Both the position numbers and the translations under genes were made by a program. DNA of 64,000 nucleotides from Cyrtodaria siliqua (Eukaryota; Mollusca; Bivalvia; Adapedonta; Hiatellidae): the NCBI GenBank assembly GCA_037043455.1, contig JAWPHD010011244.1:1-64000 (forward strand). The letters run 5' to 3'. The notes under the pieces were generated by a model. That model saw nothing but the letters and a program-made list of their open reading frames with translations, had not been told where the DNA came from and made no database searches. The first letter of the stretch is position 1. The number at the start of each line of letters is the position of its first letter. This document shows, in pieces, positions 21,195 to 32,214 of the stretch.

Positions 21195-21246
21195 TAATGT
21201 GTTAACCTTCTTTAAATAAAGAATTTATTATTATTATTATTATTAT
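21195..21246 (+). mobile_element. ~50-bp LINE-C 3' end, solo
   Basis: GTGTTAACCTTCTTTAAATAAAG followed by a TTA repeat matches the 3' end of LINE-C (minus strand at 26949-27015: TGTGTTTTAACCTCCGTTAA, ATAAAG, TTA repeat). Only about 50 bp are present, an extremely 5'-truncated copy. Its TTA repeat supplies the stop codons of the minus-strand frame at 21243-21380. Confidence 0.65.
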
Positions 21247-21603
21247 TGAGACATTATATCTCTGACACTAGCATCGGCCATAATCTCCTCTAGCTCATCA
21301 ACTGTTTCCTGTTCTAACATAGTGTCTTCACCATCTTCAGTGATCATACTGCTGGTTGATGTACATTTCTGAGACGGAAACTAATCTTTAAGTACATTAG
21401 ACATTTAAAGTTCTGCCTTGTAAAATCAAAAAGGCTAGTTACTTACATTTTGACCTGCTGCAACCCATGTACCATAACTGTATAGCTGTTGTAGGGTTCA
21501 AATATCTTCCGGCCTGTGTGTCCATTAACAGGAGCATCAGGTCGTACATGTTTGAATCCCCCTGTCTAGAACGTCTGTCATTTTTGACAAATTTCATGTA
21601 AAT
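21243..21603 (-). other. Possible 3' exons of an unknown gene
   Basis: Minus strand: after an acceptor-like TTCTTTTTTAAAG, a 157-bp stretch (21603-21447) is open as YMKFVKNDRRSRQGDSNMYD then LMLLLMDTQAGRYLNPTTAI and QLWYM, and ends at a good donor, AAAT|GTAAGT. About 67 bp later, after an acceptor-like GATTAG, a second open stretch (21380-21243) reads EDGEDTMLEQETVDELEEIM, an acidic tail. Joined at these sites the reading frames do not agree, so either the junctions are wrong or this is a pseudogene. The protein-like composition of both pieces is why I report it. Family unknown. Confidence 0.35.
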
Positions 21604-21722
21604 CTTTAAAAAAGAATAATTTAGTTAACGCTGTTTTTAATGTATGTTCAAACTTAACTATTTTTTTATTAAATACAAACTTCAATAAAGTAGCATACTA
21701 CAAGAACAATAAGCATGCTGTT

Positions 21723-22110
21723 TTTTATACGCCCGTTTGAAAAACGGGACGTATTATGGTATGGGGTTGTCCGTCCTTCCGTCCGTCCGTAAACAATTGC
21801 GTATTACGGACGATAACTCTGAAACATTTACACCTACACTCATGAAACTTCATAGGTACATTGCCCTACATGATAGGAGGATCCCTATTGTTTTTGGGGT
21901 CAGTAAGTCAAAGGTCAAGGTCACAGTGACCTTATATAAACAAACGCATTCCAGAAGATAACTTCGAAACCAAAACACCTACACTCATGAAAATTCATAG
22001 GTACATTGCCCTAGGTGAGAAGAGAAACCCTATTGCTTTTGGGGCCAGTAGGACAAACGTCAAGGTCTTTCACTTTCACTTTCTATGCAAGCTGGTAGTG
22101 GGGTATTGTC
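21723..22110 (+). mobile_element. Helentron-like repeat fragment with GTCCG microsatellite
   Basis: It starts with the inverted pair CGCCCGTTT / AAACGGGACG at 21732-21753, then GTCCGTCCTTCCGTCCGTCC. Two units of about 145 bp follow, each with ACACCTACACTCATGAAA, CATAGGTACATTGCCCT, CCCTATTG and TTTTTGGGGTCAGTA / TTTTGGGGCCAGTA. At the right side (about 22095-22120) GGGGTATTGTCCGC resembles the end of the 18.6-19.3 kb element. The 74-codon frame here is not a gene. Confidence 0.65.
21918..21932. promoter_or_regulatory. Perfect palindromic ERE-type site
   Basis: AGGTCACAGTGACCT is an inverted repeat of the AGGTCA half-site with a 3-base spacer, the textbook estrogen-response-element consensus. 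It is preceded without spacing by another AGGTCA (21912-21917). It lies within a repeated element, so the genome may carry many copies. Steroid-receptor orthologues exist in molluscs; occupancy here is untested. Confidence 0.5.
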
Positions 22111-23404
22111 CGCAATTTTCTCAGATAGGGACCGTCATTATACAATAATATATATAAAATCCCACAATGCCACACAAAAAACAAGCATATAAAAAGAAAA
22201 GCAGATGTTAGTAAATTCAAAGCTGATTAAGCGACTTGTAACACAAAACAGACAATCATTAGCCAGTATTTAAATTGGCAGGTTCAATCTGTATATAAGC
22301 TATATTCATGAACAGTTCAATCAAGGTATAAGTTATACTATGCTAAAGGAGATTTACCAAATTATGAAAAAATGTGTGCTTTTTTCATCATTACAAACGA
22401 CATGCATGAGCTGTTGACAAATGAGTAGGTTGTTTTGAATGTGTAAACTTTGTGCTATGCTATTTATGATTAGTGAAGTGGTTAGCTCTTATATTATGGG
22501 TGTCAAACAATCAGGTTATTTTGTTAAATACTTTCATACCTATTCAAATATTTGGTCAGAATTTGTTTGGAAATGTCTATCCACAGATTACCTACAGTGC
22601 TGTTCTTGCACTGTATGGTTACAGAAACAACACTTTAACACTTAGTCACGTCATTCTTAAGATGAAGCCAGCAGGTGACCGACTTAGTCTCCTCAACTTC
22701 ATACTCTATATTATCATACTCTTTCAAGCAATTTGTGGCTTTTGCGCTGGAATCGTTTTTGTAACATTGTCTTTTTTAACATTGTCTGGACTTTGCATCT
22801 AAAACGGAAGAATGTGTTTGTCTATGTCATGGTATGTAATGTTACATAAAGGCATTTTATGACATAGTTTAAATGTTCATATTGTGTTTCGCGTAGTATC
22901 ATCATAACTGTTACAGATGTTGAACTGTAGCGTCAGAGGATGTTAGCACATTTTTCATTGCTCCTGAGTGTGGGGAAGCCATTTGGTGCCGCCAACTCTG
23001 GAAGGAAACAGTATTTTCTGACCGTTAGTTTTGATTGATGCTTTCACGTTTGTTCTGTACTGTACCTATCAGAATAAATCATAAAGCGTGTTAATTTGAA
23101 AAAAAGGTATTTGTTTTGGTATTTAATAATTATTCATAGGCTATTTGCTGAAAAGCTGATATATTGATGGAAGAGTATTTAAGAATGATTTCTTCTTGAC
23201 CATTAGAATAATGACACTGATTTGGATATGATTTGCATTACCAGATACTGAGTATATGCAAATAATTAATAATCATACAAACTAACGTGTAAAACAGGCA
23301 CATCTATAGGAGTAGCGCCTCGCACTTCTGGTGTATTTATTCGTTTTTGACCTGCATCTGTATATGCCAATTTAAGGCTGGATAGTAGTTATAAAGCAGC
23401 TGTT
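22111..23404. other. Unannotated DNA, hydrophobic frame at 22473-22802
   Basis: A 109-codon plus-strand frame (22473-22802) predicts two hydrophobic stretches near its end (LLNFILYIIILFQAICGFCA and VTLSFLTLSGL), preceded by KMKPAGDRL. There is no family resemblance and an overlapping frame competes. I would not call a gene on this. The remainder is AT-rich spacer. Confidence 0.4.
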
Positions 23405-23680
23405 TATTTTGTGCAATGTAATAACAGTCGAAACATACCGATGAGCTGAGCAATGGACAGCATAAATGAACTTTCTATCGGTTGTCTCTCGGATTTTCTG
23501 GATGGCCCGTCTTTTTACCTAACCTGACAGATGCTCCGTCAGTGCCCATTGCTAACCCAATCTTTTTACGTAACCTCACAGTTGCTTCGCCAGTGTTATT
23601 GCTAGCCAATTTTTTTACCTAACCTCACAGATGCTCCGGCAGTGCCCATTGCTAACCCAGTATGTTTACCTAACATCACG
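23405..23680 (-). pseudogene. hAT-type transposase relic with triplicated motif
   Basis: Minus strand: FIYAVHCSAHRYVSTV at about 23400-23455, preceded by GLAMGTDGASVRLGKKTGHP at about 23495-23560. In DUF4371/hAT-type transposases and their domesticated relatives, the motif TDGAxxMxGxxxG is followed by a ...HCxAHRLxLA block, in this order. The GTDGASVRLGKK segment occurs three times in tandem with a 45-58 bp spacing (about 23515, 23575 and 23615), each copy degraded differently. The rest of the transposase is absent. Confidence 0.6.
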
Positions 23681-23684
23681 GGAT

Positions 23685-23985
23685 TGGTTTTATTATGTCG
23701 CCTGGGTTCACTTTGTCCGTCGTCGGTCGTCCGTCGTTGTCCGTCACACTTTAACCTGCAACCTAACATTGGCCATAATTTGAAAATAATTTGACCAATA
23801 TTCATGAAACTTCACAAACATCTACATCTAAACCCAGGGAATGTTGTTGTAACACATGTTTAATAACTCCGACTTTAATTTTGGCAGAGTTATGCCTATT
23901 TTCATAAAACTTTAACCTGTAATTTAACCAAGCTGAAATAAGCACACGGCAGGCGACTAAAGTGTTCCGTGGAACACCCTCCTAG
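23685..23985 (+). mobile_element. 0.3-kb Helentron-like element, complete ends
   Basis: Subterminal inverted repeats GTCGCCTG (23697-23704) and CAGGCGAC (23950-23957); a GTCCGTCGTCGGTCGTCCGT tract near the left end; one internal unit with ATTCATGAAACTTCACA; and a 3' stem GTGTTCC-GT-GGAACAC (23962-23977), then CCTC and CTAG (23982-23985), followed by T. Hairpin plus CTRR-T is the diagnostic Helitron 3' end. This is the smallest and cleanest copy in the window. Confidence 0.75.
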
Positions 23986-25035
23986 TTATTCCTTTAAATC
24001 TGCCTAGCTTGGCAACTGCATGTGCATTTCTAAAACGTTTGTTTAGTTTGTCGAAGATAGATTTATTCAACATGCACCTGGATTTTGAGCTTCTGACTGA
24101 ATTTCTGAATGTTTAAATTTAGATCTGAGTTCATTTTTCACACGAGAATCTGCATGTCGTATGGTCGTCAAAATCGTCGTCAAAATCTTCTTACTTTTGG
24201 TTCTCTGGACAAACGGTCCGATGATTTCATACTCTGCTGTAAGCAGTACAAATAATCAATAATTGGGAGTGCAATAAATATTAATGATATAGGAAAATGT
24301 GTAATGAGTCCTTGGTTAAAACGTGCAGTTGCATTATGATATACTTGGTATACAAACTTGGTATACTTGGTAATTTCGCTGACTCACTAACAAACAGTGA
24401 TAGAATTTGCATTTCATTTTAGATTAAGGTTTCTTGTAATTTCAAATGTACCGTAACCATGAAAGTAGTGTGGCAAAGTACAGTTTCAATTAAATTTGGT
24501 CCGCAAAAAGTTCTTCAACAGTTCCGATATCTGCTGGGACTTAAGTTTTGTGTTTTGCATTATTGATCTGTGTGGTAACTAACTGTGAATGATAATTTGC
24601 ATGACAAATTGACATTTGTTACCACTTTCATTGTATTATGAAAAACAAAAAATATGTAAATGAGTTTGTATTTCAGAATGGTATAACATATACTTAAGGC
24701 CATTAAAAGTGCAAGTTTCTTTTTATTTTGTGTTTATTTCCACGATCGACTGTAGTGCTATGTACATGTTAGAAATTATCCACATTCCGTATAAATCTGC
24801 TGACCGATCAAATTCATGTATTGAAAGAAGTAAAATCGGAATTATGCAATCGATCTTGGAGACATTTTAATTAAAATTAAACACAAAATAAAAAAAACGT
24901 TCACCTTTGATGGCGTTGAGCATATTTTACTATTGCCTTCTTTTTTTGTATAATTTTTTTCTAAAGCTTCTAATTATTGGTAAATGTTTCCGTGCCATCC
25001 ATTTGAAATGACGAATATAACGAATAATCTTGTAA
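23986..25035. other. AT-rich spacer
   Basis: I see no open frame of interest, repeat end or RNA gene. Two short direct repeats of TACTTGGTATAC at about 24340-24365 are chance-level. Confidence 0.6.
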
Positions 25036-25945
25036 AATGGATGGGGATGTTCCCCGAGCAACTTCTTATGGGGTGTATGTGTCTCAACTTATTCGTTTTT
25101 CAAGAGCTTGTACTCGAATTGAGGACTTTAATATTCGTAATCTTTGTATAACTAAAACCCTGATCTTCTTTCCAAATATAAAAGTAATGTAAGGACTCTT
25201 CTGCGACAAGGACTATCACAACCTGACTTTTATGGTGATGTGATTTATAAACTTTGTAAGATTCTTGGTCATGATCACTTCAATACTATCTTTGTTAAAA
25301 AGTTTATTAAAAGAGGTTATGACTATCATTTTGCAACGTACTGCATGCTTGGTGGTGGACCCTTTTACAGTTCGCCACTATGCTTTCCTCTTTAATTGTA
25401 CGATGACCGGACAGGCTGTGGACCCTATGATGACGCCTACCTAAAGCCCATTGGGACGTTGGCGTTTGATGTTTCTCTATGATTTTTCTTGTCGTGCCCT
25501 TAATGGTTATTCTCTTGTAGCTCTGGCTTCTGCCAAGTCACTGAGTACCTTCATTGTGGCTTTCTAGGCTATTGTTTTTTTGTATTATATTTACATATTC
25601 CTGCATATATATTGCCTATTGATGCTGCCTTGTTGGTTAGAGATTAGATCATGGCGGGGATTTCTTTATGTACACTGTCCTGTTTTAATGGGATGACAGT
25701 AGGGTAAGTGTGAGGTTTGGTGCACCCTAGAACCGGTTTAAACCCCAAGTGGCCTACTTTGTCACTGACCGTTCCAAGGCGGTAGCCCTATTGTCAACCC
25801 TTTTGTGTTTGTGATGTCGTTTGCATTTATTATTAGTTTTGCCGTCTTGTTTGTCTGTTTGCGTGTTTGTTTCTGTGTTTTGTGGTTGACTGTCCTCCTT
25901 GAATGCTACCTTTCCTGTCCGATCATTTTATATTTCTTTATGTGT
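25036..25945 (+). mobile_element. Family P copy, 5'-truncated, with 3' end
   Basis: It begins abruptly inside the RT at DGDVPRATSYGVYVSQLIRF (25038-25095), has an internal deletion after LCITK (about 25160) that removes the GYRYHKLRKTFAKCYY block, and then reads to the family's final PMMTPT stop at about 25441. The 3' untranslated region follows (about 500 bp with the conserved core at 25765-25790) and ends GTCCGATCATTTTATATTTC at about 25938. It is about 95% identical by eye to the young copy at 35.9-36.4 kb, so both are recent. Frameshifts in the RT make it dead. Confidence 0.85.
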
Positions 25946-26947
25946 CATGATTTTCAAGCAGAAGGGACATATACACATTGACATAGTATATTAGAAAGCA
26001 GCATGGCATTAGCTGAAAAATTGTTTAGTCGTTACCTTGGTTTATAATCAATGACTTGTACTCTAAAGAAAATAAAGGTTTTTCCTGATGGCGTAAGCAT
26101 GTTGCCAATTTTCTTCAAGAAAAGTCCACGTTAACACAGTTTTAAGTGATATAAAGCAGAAGATATCGATAGTTCCCACGGGAGATAGACAAGTGGTGTG
26201 AGCTACATTAATCAAACATCCCCTATCCTTGGTCTCATCCAATAGTTACAGTCGTATCCCAAGGCAATTACTCAAAACAGTAGTTCGGTAATTGATGTCG
26301 CAGACAGGAATGTTTCATTTTCACTTTGGAAAGGATATCCCTGAGAGCAGGATCGTATGTTTCACTCGTGAATGTAATTCCATATTGCATTGATCCCACT
26401 TTTTATAGCATATACATCCACAGTTTGAGCAATTTCTTCATGTAGTTCGTTGCTGCTTCTAGCTGTAGTGGGTGCTTGAATAAACCTGAGGTTTCCAAAC
26501 AGCTCTGAAAACGTAATATCATTCTGTTTCTATTGCAGAATGTGTTTATTGTTAAAAGAATCAAAGAATCCGTGTCTGACTCTGGTCATGACATTTTAGT
26601 CTTCTAGACGGGTCTGTATACACGTATTGCCCTAAGTTGCTTATGGTGCAGTTTCTTCTCATTTGAGTGCATATACTTAAAATGAATACTGATAAGGAAG
26701 ATCCTTTGGAAGCAACAAACACAAACAAGAGACTAAAGTAGTAGACTCGATTTTATTGAGTTTGTTCATAAGAGGTAATGCACAAAACAACACCTCTCAC
26801 GCCCCTACTCTTGAACATGTACCCTCTTAAGTTATTTATTACAACCACTTGTACTGAGATTCATATTTAAAACCACTGAAATGTCATGTATTTGGGCTGT
26901 TTTGTATTTTCTGCTTCAATTTGTTAGTTATTTTAATGTGGTGAATT

Positions 26948-26948
<1 letters not shown>
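25946..26948. other. Unannotated DNA
   Basis: There is no open frame above 60 codons. Nothing recognisable on either strand. Confidence 0.6.
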
Positions 26949-26980
<32 letters not shown>

Positions 26981-27309
26981 TTCTTTATTTAACGGAGGTT
27001 AAAACACATTAAGTTACGCATATAAAATACATACACTCATTTTGAATGTGACCTTCGAACAATAATGCTATAAAAGTCATAAATACACATAAAAACATTC
27101 ATGTACACAACAATACTACAAATGCGACAAACACTCATTGGTTAATACATTCCTAATATTCTTAATTCATTATCAAGATATCCATAGTGTCATATATGAA
27201 GGATATTTAAGCAATTACATTCATACAATGCCAGTTTCACTCAAGAAAAAAAGAAAAAATAACAACAACAAAAACAATTAACAACAACACAACAGCGACA
27301 TAATTATAT

Positions 27310-29060
27310 CGTTATTTTAGCTAGTATATATCATTTTTTTGGAAAAGTAATTGTTTTAAATTGTATTCCATACTATTGTACTGTAGTAGCTGAACGAATC
27401 TTTAAAATAGTTTGTCCTCTGTTTCAGTGGAACAAGATCCTTTCGCTTAATGGAACGCAACATATAATTTTCGTTGTGGGAGAAGCTAATTAGATCTGAC
27501 AGGTACTAGTTCATTTTTACCCTTAAAAAATAATATTCCTATATGATATAGACATCGGTATTCATATGATAGCCAACCCAATTCTTTAAACATTAACTTT
27601 GAATTTAAGTCTTTATTCAGTATTATTCGTGCTGCCCTCTTTTGGATTTTTGTTATTTTCATGATTTCAGCTTTCGAATTAACTCCCTTTCCCCAAATAG
27701 TGCAACAATAGTCAGACGATGACATAATGTAAGCGTTATAAAATATTTTCTTAATATCATATGTTAAATAGTAAATTATATGTTTTAATAATGCAATTTT
27801 AGTATTGAGTGTTGAACAAACTTTAGATATTTGATACTTCCACGATAGTGTATTATCAGTATATATATCTAGTAGTTTATGTACAGATACTTTTTCTATT
27901 AAGACATCGTCAATATATAAAAACATTTTTTTGGCATTTTTAACCTTATATTTTGTGGAGATAAGCATACATTTAGTTTTTGAGGGGTGCAGTGCCATGT
28001 TATTAATGTAACACCAACTTTTGACAGCATTCAGGTTTTCCTGTATTTTTTTCTCAGTCACATCTATATTATGATCAGATTCATAGAGAGTAGAGTCATC
28101 TGCGTACAGATCAATATTTATTGCATTTGGTGATATTGATATTTCATTAATATACAGGAGAAATAGAAGAGGGCCTAGTATGGAGCCCTGAGGAACACCT
28201 GATTCTATTATCATTTCCTCAGAAAACATGCCATTAACCTTCATTCTTTGCCTGCGATTACTTAAAGAAATATGAAAAGATCGGACAGGGAAAGCAGCAT
28301 TCAAGGAGGACAGTCAACCACAAAACACAGAAACAAACACGCAAACAGACAAACATGATGTGAACAATTTAATGGTTTTGTCTGAGAAATGATACAATTT
28401 AAGTTTATACAATAGTATTTGATGATCCACATGATCAAATGCCTTTTTTAAGTCGAGAAATATTGCTCCAATATATTTTCCAGAATCTATGTCGTTTAAC
28501 CATGAATCAATTAGCCTTGTTAAAGCAGTTTGACAGGAGTGCAATTTTCTGAATCCTGATTGTGTTATATGTAAAAGATCAGTCGTGAAAATATTTATGT
28601 AATTGGGTCGCTATGTGACGTTCGAAAACTTTTGAAATGGTCGGAAGAATAGAAATTGGTCTATAATTATTCGGGTCGGTTTTATCCCCAGTTTTAAAAA
28701 ATGGAATAACAAATGTTTTTTTAAGAGAATCGGGAAATATTCCATAATGTATACTACTGTTTATTATATGTGCAGTAGCATAAGTTATATGGACCCCACA
28801 ATATTTAAGAATTCTAGGTCCTATTCCATCAAGTCCCGTAGATTTCATAACATTTAATTTGACAGTTATTTGTTTAACTTCTATAGAAAAGGAATTGAAC
28901 TTCAGTTTTTCGTTCATACATTGTTGCAGTTTTCTAAAGTTTTTAATAGCATTATGTGTAGTATTTATTTGCAATGTTGATTTATATAAATCATCGTAAA
29001 ATGTCGATAATGAATTTTTCCTCAGTAGATAGTTAGTATAATTTAAAGCTGTGTTATATA
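27310..29060 (-). pseudogene. LINE-C reverse transcriptase
   Basis: The RT makes cDNA at the nicked target. Seen from the N-terminal side: MKSTGLDGIGPRILKYC, KKTFVIPFFKTGDKTDPNNY followed by RPISILPTISKVFE (28640-28830), HSCQTALTRLID, IGAIFLDLKKAFDHVDH (motif A, catalytic Asp; 28420-28470), then after the insertion NRRQRMKVNG, GVPQGSILGPLLFLLYINEI (motif B), and INIDLYADDSTLY (motif C, YADD intact, about 28075-28115). It continues through SWKYQISKVCSTLNTKIALL to the terminal LKQRTNYFKDSFSYYSTIVWN block near 27340-27400. This motif set is that of CR1/Jockey-type LINEs. The foreign insert, a frameshift near 28550 and a stop before the terminal block (about 27486) inactivate it. Confidence 0.85.
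28266..28353 (-). mobile_element. ~88-bp family P insertion in LINE-C RT
   Basis: Between IKLFTS and LSNRRQ of the LINE-C frame lies a foreign stretch whose minus strand reads TTGACTGTCCTCCTTGAATG, GCTTTCCCTGTCCGATC, then TTTTCATATTTCTT: the last part of the family P 3' region, 5'-truncated. The 3' end is the same as in the other insertions. It makes the two LINE frames appear to carry family P-derived residues (CLSVCVFVSVFCG and MNAAFPVRSFHIS). Confidence 0.85.
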
Positions 29061-29511
29061 AGACAAGCAAGGTTTTACGCAAGTGTAAAATAGCTGCCGA
29101 GACACAAGAAGTTAACACAATAATATATCAAGTCACGGGTGTTAAAACAATATTGAAAACAATAAATGTTGTCACGGAGATATAAACACGCCACGACCGT
29201 TTTTTCTTACATTCTTCCCGATTTTTACCATCAGTTCTTCCTACCTAGCATTTTAAATCAATGTGGGCGACCTCGCGACTTTCTGTTCAAAAACCTTGAC
29301 ATGCCTTACATATTGATTACAATTACCTTGTAATACGACGTGCTAGAAGTACACATCACCACAGAAATACAATTGTTCACGTGTGCGTTAGAGTGTACAT
29401 TACAACACATATAAACTATTCACTATTACCATGTGTAATTATAAGATTGCGTTATCAAAGTGAAAAATGTAAAGGAATAATATAAACCAATGAAAATTAA
29501 AAAATAAATAA
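29061..29511. other. Unannotated DNA
   Basis: Between the truncated 5' end of LINE-C and the next element. No supported feature. Confidence 0.55.
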
Positions 29512-31501
29512 AACAAGAAGGCCAAGATGGCCCTAAAGCGCTCACCTGAGTACTGGCACATTATCGAAATCTTATGGTCATATACAATCTGTGCAAGTTT
29601 GGTTAAGATTGTTCAAGAAATGTGGGCTCTGTTGTGTATAACAACATTGATATAGACAGTTTAAAACCCTGACAAAGTTGGGTAAAGATCAAATACAAAA
29701 AAAATATACGAGAGCTGTGTGCCTTGTGGTTTTAGAGAAGAAGATTTATTAAGTTTTTCCCTATACAAGTCTATGTAAAACGTGACCCCTAGGGCGGGGT
29801 CAAATGTGAATCCAGGGTCACCATTTGAGCAAACTTGGTAAAGGACCATAAGAGTATAGTAAATGCAAAATATTAAACCTCTGGCTCTTGTAGTTCCAGA
29901 GAAGAAGACTTTAATGTGTTTCCTATATACGTCTATGTAAAACTGTGACCCTCGGAATGGGGTCAAATTTTACCCCAGGGTCACCATATGAACAAACTTG
30001 GTAGGGGACCATAAGCTTATACTAAATGCAAAATATTAAACCTCTGGCTCTTGCAGTTTCAGAGAAGATTGTTTTTTTCCTATATATATGTCTATATAAA
30101 ACTGTGACCCCCGGGGTGGGGCCAAATGCGACCCCTGAGTCACCATTTGAACAAACTTGGTAGAGGACCATAAGCTTATAGCAAATGCAAAATATTAAAC
30201 ATCTTGCTCTTGCAGTTCCAGAGAAGAAGATTTTTTAAGTTTTTCCCTATACATCTCTATGTAAAACATGTGACCCTTGGGCGGGGCCAAATGTGACCCG
30301 AGGGTCACCATTTGAACAAACTTGGTAAAGGACCATAAGCTTATATTAAATGCAAAATATCAAACCTCTGGCTCTTGTAGTTTCCGAGAAGATTTTTTTT
30401 CCCCCCTATATAAGTCTATTTAAAACTGTGACACACGGGACGGTGACACTTTTGACCCCCAGGGTCACCATTTGAACAAACTAAGTAGAGGACCATAAGC
30501 TGATGCTACATGTAATACACTAGAGCTCCGTGCCATGTGGTTCCAGAGAAGAAGATTTGTTTCAGTTTTTCCCTATAAAAGCCTATGTAAAACTGTGACC
30601 CCCGGGGCGGGGCCAAATGTGACCCCTGGGTCACCATTTGAACAAACTTGGTAGAGGACCACAAGCTTATAGCAAATGCAAAATATTAAACCTCTGGCTC
30701 TAGCAGTTTTAGGGAAGAAGATTTTTTAAGTTTTCCCCTATACATGTCTATGTAAAACATGTGACCCTTGGGGCGGGTCCAAATGTGACCCGAGGTTCAC
30801 CATTTGAACAAAATTGGTAAAGGACCATAAGCTTATAGTAAATGCAAAATATCAAACCTTTGGCTCTTGTAGTTTCCGAGAAGAAGATTTTTAAAAATAA
30901 ATAAATATATATAAGTCTATGTAAAACTGTGACCCCCGGGGCGGGGACAAATATGACCCCAGGGTCACCATTTGAACAAACTTAGTAGAGGACCATAAGC
31001 TGATGCTACATGTAATACATGAGACCTCTGTGCCTTGTGGTTTCAGAGAAGAAGATTTTTTAAAGTTTTTTCCTATATGTCTATATGAAAAACATGCAAA
31101 ATTTCAATATACAAACTTTGGACCCCCGGGGCATGGCCATTTTCGACCCCAGGGACTTCATTTGAACAAACTTGATAGTCTAGGCGTTGGCGATCATTTT
31201 AAAAGAAAAACTGTTGAAATCTGTCCAGCTGTTCTTGAGAAGAAGATTTTTTAAGGTTTCGATTATATATGGTAATGGTGGCCATCTTGGATGTCGCGCT
31301 GACCTAATTTTAACAAATCTAAAAAGCATTCACCTAAGGATCATCCACGTGAAGTTTGGTCAAAATTGGCCACGCGGTTTCTGAGGAGAAGTCGTTTGAA
31401 GCAAAAGTTAACGACGGACGGACGACGACGGACGACGGACGACGACGGACGAAGAGTGATCCCAATAGCTCACCTTTGAGCCTTCGGCTCAGGTGAGCTA
31501 A
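29512..31501 (+). mobile_element. 2-kb Helentron-like element with 164-bp array
   Basis: Starts near AACAAGAAGGCCAAGATGGCC; subterminal inverted repeats GCTCACCTGAG (29540-29550) and CTCAGGTGAGC (31488-31498). The 3' end has stem GAGCC-TTC-GGCTC (31478-31490) inside a larger imperfect stem AGCTCACC...GGTGAGCT, and closes with CTAA at 31498-31501 followed by A. A GACGGACGACGG tract (31412-31455) precedes the end. About nine internal units of 163-165 bp (29690-31090) each contain CTATGTAAAACTGTGACCC, a G/C-rich GGGGCGGGG, GGGTCACCATTTGAACAAAC and GAGAAGAAGATTTT. Hairpin plus CTRR fits a Helitron-type 3' end. The 101-codon and 83-codon frames inside are not genes. Confidence 0.8.
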
Positions 31502-31509
31502 AAATAAAA

Positions 31510-31600
31510 GGAAATCAGCAGGCTTGAACCCTACCCTCCTGGCCACTAACATGGCGCCTAGACCCACTGCACTATTGAGACTTCTGAATGTTTCGTCGCT
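31510..31600 (-). mobile_element. tRNA-like SINE head or tRNA pseudogene
   Basis: On the minus strand an A box-like TAGTGCAGTGGGTCTAGGCG (about 31585-31566) and a B box-like GGTTCAAGCC (about 31533-31524) are about 33 bases apart, with CTACCCTCCTGGCC-type sequence between. The spacing and order fit a pol III promoter of a tRNA-derived SINE. It does not fold into a full tRNA by eye, and its 3' side runs straight into the end of the element at 31501, so the body is missing. Confidence 0.5.
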
Positions 31601-31889
31601 AATATACATATAATAGTAATGATTACATGCCAATCGTGAACGCTCGACCAATCCCGTCATTCTTCGGGATCCCGCAAAGCAGTGTACGAGATGTTGCGAA
31701 TGGATTTCAGTAGACTGGTTTACGAAAATGTCATTTCAGCAAGTGAAATGGTAACCTTTCAACATTACAAAATATGTGTTTATACCATTCAAGTTTTTCA
31801 GACGAGTTCTCTAGAAATTTAAGTTGTAAAGCATGCGTATTGCCACTTACATGAGTCACAGTCTGTTAACCACAGGCACATTTAAAAGT

Positions 31890-32050
31890 CATATATAGGC
31901 GGGGACCCAAGCCTGAAAAAAACGAAAACGTTTACCCGGAAAGATATACTCCTGATTTTTTAAATATTAACAGATGGGGGTCTTGTACATATGAAACCAC
32001 TGTATGGACTTCTGGCATACTTTGCATTTCGTAACAGCATCGCGATTTCT
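31890..32050 (+). repeat. Dispersed repeat, inverted partner at 38560-38740
   Basis: The block GGGACCCAAGCCTGAAAA...TTTACCCGGAAAGATATACTC...ATGAAACCACTGTATGGA...ACTTTGCATTTCGTAACA is found in reverse complement at 38560-38740 with roughly 75-80% identity by eye. The two copies bracket a 6.5-kb region with further tandem repeats just inside each of them. Confidence 0.75.
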
Positions 32051-32214
32051 ACGGTAACCCATTCGTACCAAGCCAATATATAAAAATCGCTGAACAAACA
32101 TTCAAAGGAAAATAAAGAAATTTGCACAAGTCCTTTTAGGCAAATACATTTCCAGTATTTGAAACCTATATGTGTATATGAAATATCAAACTACAGAATC
32201 AAGACCTGATTATG

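Larger units (their letters stand above)
26949..29060 (-). mobile_element. LINE-C (CR1/Jockey-like), 5'-truncated
   Basis: A minus-strand non-LTR retrotransposon. The 3' end is a TTA repeat (26949-26980) preceded by AATAAAGAAA and GTTTTAACCTCCGTTAA. The coding part from about 29060 down to 27310 holds most of the RT and its C-terminal region. The 5' end, including any endonuclease and ORF1, is missing. Interrupted at 28266-28353 by a short family P insertion. A solo end of the same family is at 21195-21246. Confidence 0.85.

Noticed and set aside
20224..21195. 323-codon poly-Met/poly-Arg frame
   Set aside because: Shadow frame of the GAG/GAT minisatellite; composition has no biological counterpart.
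22439..22802. 109-codon hydrophobic frame as a gene
   Set aside because: No start context, family resemblance or neighbouring exon; competing overlapping frame.
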